NCBI GenBank assembly: GCA_022567055.1
Contig: JADFHU010000424.1
Location: 1-5,552 of the forward strand
Direction of reading: 5' to 3'
DNA: 5,552 nucleotides
From: Planctomycetota bacterium
GTDB lineage: Bacteria > Planctomycetota > Phycisphaerae > Sedimentisphaerales > Anaerobacaceae
Shown: in pieces, positions 1-5,552 of the stretch
Layout: each line of letters starts with the position of its first letter
How positions within the stretch are numbered: position 1 is the first letter of the stretch
The notes under the pieces: generated by a model
What the model saw: only the letters and a program-made list of their open reading frames with translations
What the model was told of the DNA's origin: nothing
Database searches by the model: none
Position numbers and translations under genes: made by a program

Positions 1-1538
1 AGCTCGCCTTGGAGGTTGGCGATGGTCTCATACTTGATGCGCGCTGCAGCCTCCAACTCACCACGACGCTGGGCCTCTTCAAACTGGTTCTGCGCCTCTT
101 CCAGCTGCTGCTTGAGGCCCTTGATCTGGTCGATATCCGCCTTCTCTGCCTCCCACTGACTACCCAGCTCTCTGTCCTGGGCCTCCAACTTGCCTAGTTG
201 ACGCTCACACTTCTGCAGGCGCTCCTGGCTCGCCTCGTCCGTCTCTTTCTTAAGCGCCTCCCGCTCGATCTGCAACTGCACCACCGCGCGGCGGATGGTG
301 TCCAACTCGGCAGGCAAGGAATCATTCTCGATACGCAGCTTGGAGGCCGCTTCATCAATCAGGTCAATGGCTTTGTCGGGTTGCCAGCGATCGGGTATGT
401 AACGGTTGGACAGATTGGCTGCGGCCACCAGGGCCGCATCCGTAATCCGGACTCCGTGATGCGCGTCATACCGCCCTTTGAGACCCCGCAGGATGGCGAT
501 GGTCTGTGCGATATCGGGTGGATCGACCAGAATCGGCTGAAAACGCCGTTCCAAGGCCGCATCCTTTTCAACGTATTTCCGGTACTCATCGATGGTGGTG
601 GCGCCGATGCACCTCAGCTCGCCGCGGGCCAGGGAAGGCTTCAATAGGTTGCCCGCATCCATCGATCCTTCCGTCTTGCCGGCTCCCACCACCGTATGCA
701 GTTCATCTATGAAGAGGATGATCTCACCCTCTCCTCGCGCCACCTCCTTGAGTACCGCCTTCAGGCGGTCCTCGAATTCGCCTCGGAATTTGGTGCCGGC
801 GACCAACGCACCCATGTCCAGCGCGACGATCCGCTTGCTCGCCAGCCCCGCCGGCACGTCGCCGGCCACGATCCTCTGGGCGAGGCCTTCGGCAATTGCG
901 GTCTTGCCCACACCCGGTTCGCCGATCAAGACGGGATTATTCTTGGTGCGACGGTTCAGCACCTGCATACAGCGACGTATCTCATCATCGCGTCCAATAA
1001 CGGGGTCCAACCGGCCCTGCCTTGCCATTTCCAGGAGATCAATCCCGTAGCGATCCAAGGCCCTGTACTTGCCTTCCGGACTCTCGTCGGTGACTCTATC
1101 CGTGCCACGAATCTGGACCAGGGCCTCTGCAATCTGGTCAGATTCTATCGAGTTGAGTGACAGAATCTCCTTGGCATCGCTCTTAAAGCCGGAGAGAGAC
1201 AAGAACAGGTGTTCAACGCTGAGGTACGCATCACCCATTTTGTCGGCCCTTATCTGGGCATCGATAACGACCTGGCCGAGTGTCGGGTCAGGCATGATCA
1301 TCTGTCCACTACTGCCCCCCTGCGGCAGACGTTCCAATTCGCTCTCGGTCATCTCGAGAATCCGCCCCACGTTGGCCCCAATCTTCTTAAGGATGTCCAT
1401 AATCGTGCCCTCGTCTTCGCTACAGAGGGCATGCAATAGATGCAGACCTGTCAAGACTGTATGGTTCCTGGCCATGGCCTGCTGCTGTGCCGTGGCCAGT
1501 GCTTCTTGTGCTTTGAGCGTGAATTTGTCGAACTTCAT
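1..1538 (-). CDS. clpB: ATP-dependent chaperone ClpB (Hsp100 disaggregase), N-terminal part; 3' end beyond left edge
   Basis: ClpB is a cytosolic hexameric AAA+ disaggregase that works with DnaK to pull polypeptides out of aggregates. The visible 512 residues begin MKFDKFTLKAQEAL, typical of the family, which fixes the ATG at 1538. A Clp N-domain spans about residues 1-145. The first ATPase domain follows, with Walker A GEPGVGKT (206-213), pore-loop GTKFRGEFE (248-256), Walker B ILFIDE (274-279), sensor-1 region GATT (312-315), arginine-finger region ERRF (330-333) and PDKAIDLIDEA (387-397). From about residue 405 the protein is charged and Q/E-rich, as in the coiled-coil middle domain; this separates ClpB from ClpA and ClpC. 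The second ATPase domain, about 350 residues, is cut off by the window edge. Residue 251 is Phe where E. coli has Tyr. A possible ribosome site AGGA lies 9 bases upstream. Family identity is very secure. Confidence 0.97.
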   Translation of the reverse strand, partial: MKFDKFTLKAQEALATAQQQAMARNHTVLTGLHLLHALCSEDEGTIMDILKKIGANVGRILEMTESELERLPQGGSSGQMIMPDPTLGQVVIDAQIRADKMGDAYLSVEHLFLSLSGFKSDAKEILSLNSIESDQIAEALVQIRGTDRVTDESPEGKYRALDRYGIDLLEMARQGRLDPVIGRDDEIRRCMQVLNRRTKNNPVLIGEPGVGKTAIAEGLAQRIVAGDVPAGLASKRIVALDMGALVAGTKFRGEFEDRLKAVLKEVARGEGEIILFIDELHTVVGAGKTEGSMDAGNLLKPSLARGELRCIGATTIDEYRKYVEKDAALERRFQPILVDPPDIAQTIAILRGLKGRYDAHHGVRITDAALVAAANLSNRYIPDRWQPDKAIDLIDEAASKLRIENDSLPAELDTIRRAVVQLQIEREALKKETDEASQERLQKCERQLGKLEAQDRELGSQWEAEKADIDQIKGLKQQLEEAQNQFEEAQRRGELEAAARIKYETIANLQGE

Positions 1539-1547
1539 GAGCCTCAA

Positions 1548-1551
1548 TCCT
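1548..1551 (-). promoter_or_regulatory. Candidate ribosome binding site of clpB
   Basis: On the minus strand AGGA ends 9 bases before the ATG at 1538. A second purine run, GAGG (1542-1545), sits only 3 bases from the ATG, which is too close to be the main site. The start codon is supported mainly by the conserved ClpB N-terminus. Confidence 0.5.
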
Positions 1552-1695
1552 ATGCCGAACCACCATTGGTTCGTGCTAGACAACGCAAAACATGTGCCTA
1601 GACCAACAGTGTCGATATAACTACTTAATTTGACCGGCTTTACGGAATTCCACCCACTTGACCAGAGATGTCATTTTGGCAGGGACGCTTGAGAA

Positions 1696-1712
1696 CGCTG
1701 CGCTCGGCAGCG
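1696..1712. other. Short GC-rich hairpin
   Basis: CGCTGC (1696-1701) and GCAGCG (1707-1712) form a perfect 6-bp stem with a 5-base loop. Only short T-runs flank it on either strand, so it is a poor terminator. It could be a minor structure in the clpB leader, or chance. Confidence 0.3.
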
Positions 1713-1792
1713 ATTTGAGCTAGCAGCCTGATGCGATTGCCCCCAGCCCCAGAGCGATCGCATGTAGATTCCAAATCCCTGCGAAATGCAGC

Positions 1793-1818
1793 AGGAATGC
1801 CAATTGGCCAGGATTCCT
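1793..1818. repeat. Nested off-centre inverted repeat, possible operator
   Basis: AGGAAT (1793-1798) is the reverse complement of ATTCCT (1813-1818). Between them lies the perfect 10-base palindrome GCCAATTGGC (1799-1808). The two symmetry centres differ by 2 bases, so this is not one continuous hairpin. Its place between divergent genes is compatible with a regulator binding site, but no known operator consensus is recognised. Confidence 0.4.
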
Positions 1819-1826
1819 ACCGTTCA

Positions 1827-1861
1827 AGTAATCAGTAAACAGTAATCGGTGATCGGTATGG
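1827..1861 (+). repeat. Degenerate heptamer tandem repeat, left array
   Basis: Five consecutive 7-base units can be read: AGTAATC, AGTAAAC, AGTAATC, GGTGATC and GGTATGG. The first and third are identical and the others drift progressively. The same motif occurs in inverted orientation just downstream (1872-1900) and again after the CBS gene (3038-3051). This looks like a dispersed short-repeat family, not part of a gene. Confidence 0.65.
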
Positions 1862-1871
1862 GCCGAAAACT

Positions 1872-1900
1872 GGTTACTCGGTCACTGAATTACTGATTTC
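1872..1900 (-). repeat. Degenerate tandem repeat, right array, inverted relative to the left array
   Basis: On the plus strand the units read GGTTACTC, GGTCACTG, AATTACTG and a partial ATTTC, an 8-base spacing of the same core found inverted at 1827-1861. TTACTGATT (1890-1898) is the exact reverse complement of AATCAGTAA (1830-1838). The two arrays can therefore fold into an imperfect long hairpin. Confidence 0.55.
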
Positions 1901-1932
1901 TACCCCCCTGAGACCCCGGCGAGGGGTAGAAA
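1897..1932. repeat. Perfect 10-bp inverted repeat with 16-base loop
   Basis: TTTCTACCCC (1897-1906) pairs exactly with GGGGTAGAAA (1923-1932) across a 16-base loop. The right arm runs into an A-tract and a G-run, and no T-tract follows the stem on either strand, so it is not a standard intrinsic terminator. Its left arm overlaps the end of the right repeat array by 4 bases, suggesting one composite element. A role as a protein-binding site, an RNA leader structure or the end of a small non-autonomous element is possible, but none is shown. Confidence 0.6.
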
Positions 1933-2129
1933 AAAGGGGGCATTAACGTCTGCCCGAGTTTACATGCGATTACCCTGCCCCCACCCCACACACCGTCTCG
2001 TCCGTCTCTTTTTTCGCGCCCATCTTAAGTCCGGTCAACACCCAGTCGATAGCCTCTTAAAGTATCAGCCTCAGGGTAGTACGTATGTCCGTTGACGATG
2101 CGAGAATTAAACTTGGGGACCTTCGCTTT

Positions 2130-2134
2130 AGGAG
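2130..2134 (+). promoter_or_regulatory. Ribosome binding site that fixes the CBS-gene start
   Basis: AGGAG lies 8 bases before the ATG at 2143, an ideal Shine-Dalgarno spacing. In-frame upstream starts exist (TTG 2092, ATG 2098), but they would place this site inside the coding region, and the extra 17 residues do not look like part of a CBS domain. The ATG at 2143 is therefore preferred. Confidence 0.8.
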
Positions 2135-2142
2135 CAGATAAA

Positions 2143-3036
2143 ATGACAAGTTGGAGTGCTCAAAAGACGGCAGAAGTGGATCTTGCCCCTAATGATAGCA
2201 ACTTAGGCGTTTCCAATGGCACGCAGGCCGTTCGGGACATCATGCAGTATGGCGTGGACACGGTCGAGCAAGATGATTCTGTCTATAAAGCCATCGGCAT
2301 TCTGGCAGAGAAGAAACTCAGCGGCCTCCCCGTGCTAGACCACGGTCAGCTCGTGGGCATGATCTCGGAAAAGGATGTCCTGACCCTCCTCTATCACAAC
2401 AAGCACCTGAAAGGCGCCGTCAAGGACTACATGACAACCCAGCTGGTGACCTTCGACATCGAGACGCCAGTCACGACCATCTGCGACTGTTTCGCCGCGA
2501 ATAAGTTTAGGCGTTTGCCCATCCTCTACCAAGACCAACTCGCAGGCGTCGTGGCCCGCGCCGACTTGGTGCGGGCGAACAAGAACCGATTCAAGAAGTC
2601 GGGGACGAAGCAAGGTGGCCAGGCGGACTTACTGGCCCAAGACGTCATGCGCTGCGGTTTGTTGACCGTGACCAAAGAGACGGCGGTCTCCGACCTCATT
2701 GATGTACTCGTCACACACCACATTGGCGGACTGCCCGTCGTGGACGACTACATGAACCTCGACGGTTTCGTCAGTGATAAGGATATCCTCAAGCTATTGT
2801 GTGACCCCGCGGCCGAAGACTGCCCAGTGGAAGCCATCATGACGAAGAAGGTGATCAGCTTTCAACCGGATGACAGTCTATTTGATGTCTGTGACTGCCT
2901 CGTTGAAAACAGCATCCACGGTGTCCCCGTGGTGAAGGGCCGAAAACTGGTGGGCCAGATCAGCAGAGCCGATCTCATGGTCCACATACTCAGTCACGGC
3001 TCTGCCTACGCCAGCCATCAGACAGACGGTCCCTAA
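2143..3036 (+). CDS. Stand-alone four-CBS-domain protein (two tandem Bateman modules)
   Basis: The 297-residue protein consists almost only of CBS domains, at about residues 30-83, 93-146, 167-219 and 229-283. Each ends in the usual G-x-[IVF]-[SA]-x-[KA]-D pattern: GMISEKD (72-78), GVVARAD (135-141), GFVSDKD (208-214) and GQISRAD (271-277). The second and fourth domains share a Cys-Asp-Cys helix (114-116, 250-252), which suggests the pair was duplicated. There is no signal peptide, membrane segment or attached enzyme, transporter or DNA-binding domain. CBS pairs typically bind adenosine nucleotides or related ligands and report energy state, so a cytosolic sensor acting on a partner protein is likely; ligand and partner are unknown. 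The first 29 residues are low in conserved features. It is transcribed away from clpB and ends 20 bases before the convergent propeller gene. The start follows from the AGGAG at 2130. Confidence 0.93.
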   Translation: MTSWSAQKTAEVDLAPNDSNLGVSNGTQAVRDIMQYGVDTVEQDDSVYKAIGILAEKKLSGLPVLDHGQLVGMISEKDVLTLLYHNKHLKGAVKDYMTTQLVTFDIETPVTTICDCFAANKFRRLPILYQDQLAGVVARADLVRANKNRFKKSGTKQGGQADLLAQDVMRCGLLTVTKETAVSDLIDVLVTHHIGGLPVVDDYMNLDGFVSDKDILKLLCDPAAEDCPVEAIMTKKVISFQPDDSLFDVCDCLVENSIHGVPVVKGRKLVGQISRADLMVHILSHGSAYASHQTDGP

Positions 3037-3037
3037 A

Positions 3038-3051
3038 TACTGATTACTGAA
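3038..3051 (+). repeat. Two heptamer repeat units in the convergent gap
   Basis: TACTGAT followed by TACTGAA occupies most of the 20-base gap between the two convergent stop codons. Its first 11 bases are the exact reverse complement of 1827-1837 in the intergenic array. No terminator hairpin fits in this gap. Confidence 0.6.
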
Positions 3052-3056
3052 TCCCG

Positions 3057-5552
3057 TCATTCCTCGGCAATCAGCTCAATCCCGCAGATCAGGGTGGGAG
3101 CAGTGTGTCCGGGTTTGCCGCGAAGTTTGACCTGTAGAGTATCGGTGATTGGGATCTGCTTGAACTCCTTCATCAGGCAGCCACCATCCTTGCCGGTCTC
3201 GGCCGCGATGTCGAAATCCTTGAGCAGCGTCTTGCCTTGCAGGACCACATCGAAGACTCGCTTTCCTTTGGCGACACTGTCTACTTCGGAAAAGTATAGT
3301 TTGACCGTGTAGGGTTGGGGACTGTCAAAGCGACCGGTAGCGCTGGACACCATCTCCTTGAGTGCCTGGTTCAAAGCGTTCTTCTTGAAGGCCTGCACCT
3401 TGCCTCCGCTGTCGAGGTCGGGACTCTCCGGCTGAACAAAGGGGCGGATCGTGATGCTCTCGACGCCTTCAATGCCCGAGGCGCCTACCCAACTTAGGGT
3501 TCCCCGGTTCTGATGCTCCCCATTTTCCACCCGCGAGACATGATGACGGAACAGCTTCGGCCGGGCCGCCTGCACGTGGATGGGGATGTCCGGCGAAGGA
3601 CCGCCGACGCTGGGGTACTCCAGCCACAGTGTCCCGTCCGGACTCGTGCGGTTGCCCGCCGCGCCGAAATTGATGCCGACGCGTTTGACGGGCTGCGCTG
3701 TCTTGGGGGCCGGCAGAAAGTCGAAGCTCCAGCTTTCCACGCCGGGATACCAGGGATCGTCGGGCGGAAAATGCACCAGGGCCAGCGAGGTCTGGTTCTG
3801 ATAGGAACAGGTACAGGTGCGGGTATAGTCCGGGGCATTCAGCACGCCGTCGGCCGCCAGTAGATTGGAGGTGCAGCCCGGTCGGAACCCGCCGATCGTG
3901 GTCGTGCCCTGGCCGCGGGACAAATCGACATAGGCTGCCGAGGCCGAGCGGAAGGTCAACAGGTGCTCGCTGGCGACCGCCGTGTTGCAGCCCTTGAATC
4001 GTACCCATTGCTGGGGAATGGCTTCGCCCGTCAGGGGATGCTTGGTTTGGACGCGTTGGCCGGTTAACAGGTCGAAGGTTTTGCTTGGGCGTGCGCTCTG
4101 ATTGCTGCCACCGGTCTGGGTCATGATACGATCGTGATAGAGGATGGGCGGGCCGTCGTAGGTTTCGTCGCAATGCCAGAGTTGCTCACCACTGGCGCCG
4201 CGATAGGCCGTCATGCCTTTACGCACCTCGTCGGGGGCCCTGTCGCCGGCGCGGGCGCCGGCCTGCAACACCACGTCATGTTCCTCGGAATAGCCCAGCC
4301 AGGTGCCGAAGACATTCGCGTCCACAGCCCAGAGTTCCTTCCCGGTACGGGCATCCAGCGCCAGGATGCGCGGCTTGCTCTCAAAGCTCAGCCCGCGACG
4401 CGTCATGAAATCCTTCTTGGCCGGCGAGAGTCCGTCGATACAGAAGACTTTGTCGCCGCCGGCAATGATGGTGTTGTGTCTGAAGTTGTACGCGGCCTGC
4501 CGTTCCCAAAGCACTTTACCGGTGTAACGATCCAACACAGTGACATAGCGGCTACCCGTGGCGAAGCGGTGGTTAAACTGCAGCGTCCATTGCTTCTTAT
4601 CTTGGGCAATGTGGAAGGGGGCTGTTCCGGCGATCAGCAGGTCTTTATAGACGCCGATGTATCCCCATTTGGGAACGCCGATATCGGTTTTTTCCTCGAG
4701 TCTCCACTCGTGGAGCGTGTCCCCGCTGGCCGGGTCCAAGACCAGACATTTCTCTCCCGCGATCAGATACAGCCGATCGTGGGCGGTCACAAAATTGGCG
4801 CCCCAGGCGTTGGCCCCGGGGATGTGCCGCTGATTATAGCTGCGATCATAGATATCAAGCTTAAAGGACTTGTTGTAATACATGTCGAAGGTGTCCAGCT
4901 CCGGCAGATCCTTGCGCCAGATCACGCGACCGGTATAGACATCCCGGGCACTGAGCATGTTGATGCCCTGCAGAAACAGCCGTCCGCCCATCACCTGTTG
5001 CGAGGGCCCATGCCCGTGACGGGGCAGGACGTCCAAGTGTGACGATCCCCCAAACCAGAGCAGTCCCAGTGGCGCTTTGACCCGCTTGTCCGGCGAGAAA
5101 ATCGAATTGGACACGTCGGCATAGTGGTGGGTCCAGGGGGCCGAGTCGGGCAAGGGTCCCACGCGCCGCAGTACCGTCAAATCGCCCCGGGCTTCGACCT
5201 TGGCGCCGGGCAGTCTTGCGGCCGGGGCCGACTGCAGGAATGCCGCCTGCTGCTCTTCTTCCCATGCCAAATATGCTGCCCCCCCATAGGGCCGCAGCAC
5301 ATGGAACACGCGTGTGACAAAGTCCTCTACGTTGTCTTTCACATAACCGGCCGCACTCAGATCCTCCGCAACCACCAGGCTGGCCAGATAGGGCGAGATG
5401 GGCGTGCTCAAGATCGTACCCTGCAGGATGGTGACACGGTCACCATAGTGGCCGGCCTGGTCGAAGTGACGGCGCAGCCGGCCAACAGTCACGGCATCGC
5501 TATCCATGCCAATCACATGTAGATCCGACTGGCGCACAATCTCTTCCAGCAG
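3057..5552 (-). CDS. Methyltransferase-like / PQQ-type beta-propeller / malectin-like fusion protein, N-terminus beyond right edge
   Basis: The frame is open to the right edge, so the true start is outside; 831 residues are visible (numbered from the edge). Residues 1 to about 95 resemble the second half of a class I SAM-dependent methyltransferase: VIGMDSD (13-19), where the first Asp fits the ribose-binding acid, then LVVAEDL (59-65) and VLRPYGG (85-91). The glycine-rich motif I would lie upstream. Residues of about 150-600 form a PQQ-like propeller with repeated blades such as DVYTGRVIWRKDL (204-216), VLDRYTGKVLWER (339-351) and ALDARTGKELWAV (398-410). A conserved-looking block with four cysteines follows (522, 560, 580, 582; RTCTCSYQ at 578-585). 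The C-terminus (about 745-831) matches a malectin-type carbohydrate-binding fold: YTVKLYF, GKRVFDVVLQGKTLLKDFDI and a final GIELI. Overall it resembles large propeller proteins of Planctomycetes. Such proteins are usually exported, but the signal peptide region is not visible. Substrate and catalytic activity are unknown. Confidence 0.85.
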   Translation of the reverse strand: MLEEIVRQSDLHVIGMDSDAVTVGRLRRHFDQAGHYGDRVTILQGTILSTPISPYLASLVVAEDLSAAGYVKDNVEDFVTRVFHVLRPYGGAAYLAWEEEQQAAFLQSAPAARLPGAKVEARGDLTVLRRVGPLPDSAPWTHHYADVSNSIFSPDKRVKAPLGLLWFGGSSHLDVLPRHGHGPSQQVMGGRLFLQGINMLSARDVYTGRVIWRKDLPELDTFDMYYNKSFKLDIYDRSYNQRHIPGANAWGANFVTAHDRLYLIAGEKCLVLDPASGDTLHEWRLEEKTDIGVPKWGYIGVYKDLLIAGTAPFHIAQDKKQWTLQFNHRFATGSRYVTVLDRYTGKVLWERQAAYNFRHNTIIAGGDKVFCIDGLSPAKKDFMTRRGLSFESKPRILALDARTGKELWAVDANVFGTWLGYSEEHDVVLQAGARAGDRAPDEVRKGMTAYRGASGEQLWHCDETYDGPPILYHDRIMTQTGGSNQSARPSKTFDLLTGQRVQTKHPLTGEAIPQQWVRFKGCNTAVASEHLLTFRSASAAYVDLSRGQGTTTIGGFRPGCTSNLLAADGVLNAPDYTRTCTCSYQNQTSLALVHFPPDDPWYPGVESWSFDFLPAPKTAQPVKRVGINFGAAGNRTSPDGTLWLEYPSVGGPSPDIPIHVQAARPKLFRHHVSRVENGEHQNRGTLSWVGASGIEGVESITIRPFVQPESPDLDSGGKVQAFKKNALNQALKEMVSSATGRFDSPQPYTVKLYFSEVDSVAKGKRVFDVVLQGKTLLKDFDIAAETGKDGGCLMKEFKQIPITDTLQVKLRGKPGHTAPTLICGIELIAEE

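Larger units (their letters stand above)
1539..2142. other. Divergent intergenic region between clpB and the CBS-domain gene
   Basis: This stretch of about 600 bases separates two divergent genes. I found no credible protein-coding gene, tRNA or rRNA in it. It must contain the promoters of both genes, but no strong -35/-10 pair, sigma-32 type heat-shock promoter or CIRCE inverted repeat stands out on either strand. It is rich in short C- and G-runs. From left to right it holds a 6-bp hairpin (1696-1712), an off-centre palindrome (1793-1818), an inverted pair of degenerate repeat arrays (1827-1900), a perfect 10-bp stem (1897-1932) and a pyrimidine-rich stretch ending in a T-run near 2005-2013. 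Confidence 0.8.

Noticed and set aside
1069..1620. Long plus-strand frame overlapping the start of clpB
   Set aside because: It is antisense to the strongly conserved clpB coding sequence and its translation has no recognisable domain.
1615..1643. Minus-strand TTATAT as a -10 box for clpB
   Set aside because: No acceptable -35 box or sigma-32 type sequence lies at the right distance.
1754..1761. GCGATCGC palindrome resembling cyanobacterial HIP1
   Set aside because: It occurs as an isolated intergenic copy and the gene content is not cyanobacterial.
1972..1991. G-rich minus strand as a G-quadruplex
   Set aside because: Only three runs of three or more G are close together; a fourth run is missing.
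2034..2063. Possible promoter GTCAAC / TAAAGT upstream of the CBS gene
   Set aside because: The spacing of 18 bases is plausible, but both hexamers match the consensus poorly; similar matches are easy to find by chance.
2092..2142. Longer CBS protein starting at TTG 2092 or ATG 2098
   Set aside because: The strong AGGAG at 2130-2134 is correctly spaced for ATG 2143, and the upstream residues add no recognisable domain.
3469..4173. Alternative minus-strand frame of 234 codons inside the propeller gene
   Set aside because: Its translation is low-complexity, rich in Arg, Pro and Gly, as expected of an out-of-frame reading of G+C-rich DNA; the main frame shows clear domains throughout.
4134..5042. 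Plus-strand frame of 302 codons opposite the propeller gene
   Set aside because: It is antisense to recognisable propeller blades, and no family features or convincing ribosome site were seen.

Overview
The window comes from a bacterial chromosome of moderately high G+C. It carries two genes cut by the window edges and one complete gene. The large protein at the right combines a methyltransferase-like segment, a PQQ-type beta-propeller and a malectin-like C-terminus. From memory, this architecture and several of its sequence signatures resemble large proteins of Planctomycetes and related PVC-group bacteria, so that lineage is the best guess. It is an inference, because no rRNA or other strong marker is present.

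Layout. Bases 1-1538 (minus strand) hold the N-terminal 512 residues of a ClpB-type disaggregase; its second ATPase domain lies beyond the left edge. Bases 1539-2142 are a roughly 600-base divergent intergenic region with no credible gene. It contains an off-centre palindrome, a small hairpin, a degenerate heptamer repeat array in two inverted halves, and a perfect 10-bp stem-loop. Bases 2143-3036 (plus strand) encode a complete 297-residue protein made only of four CBS domains (two Bateman modules), with a clear ribosome binding site. A 20-base gap containing two more heptamer units separates it from the convergent gene at 3057-5552 (minus strand), whose N-terminus runs off the right edge.

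How the genes relate. ClpB rescues aggregated proteins during stress, and the CBS protein is a probable nucleotide-binding sensor with no attached effector. The two are divergently oriented, so they could share control, but I see no convincing heat-shock promoter or CIRCE-type operator. The propeller gene points towards the CBS gene and is an independent transcription unit. Nothing here forms an obvious multi-gene defence or biosynthetic system. The features most worth a second look are the three-part fusion protein and the structured repeat region that brackets the CBS gene.
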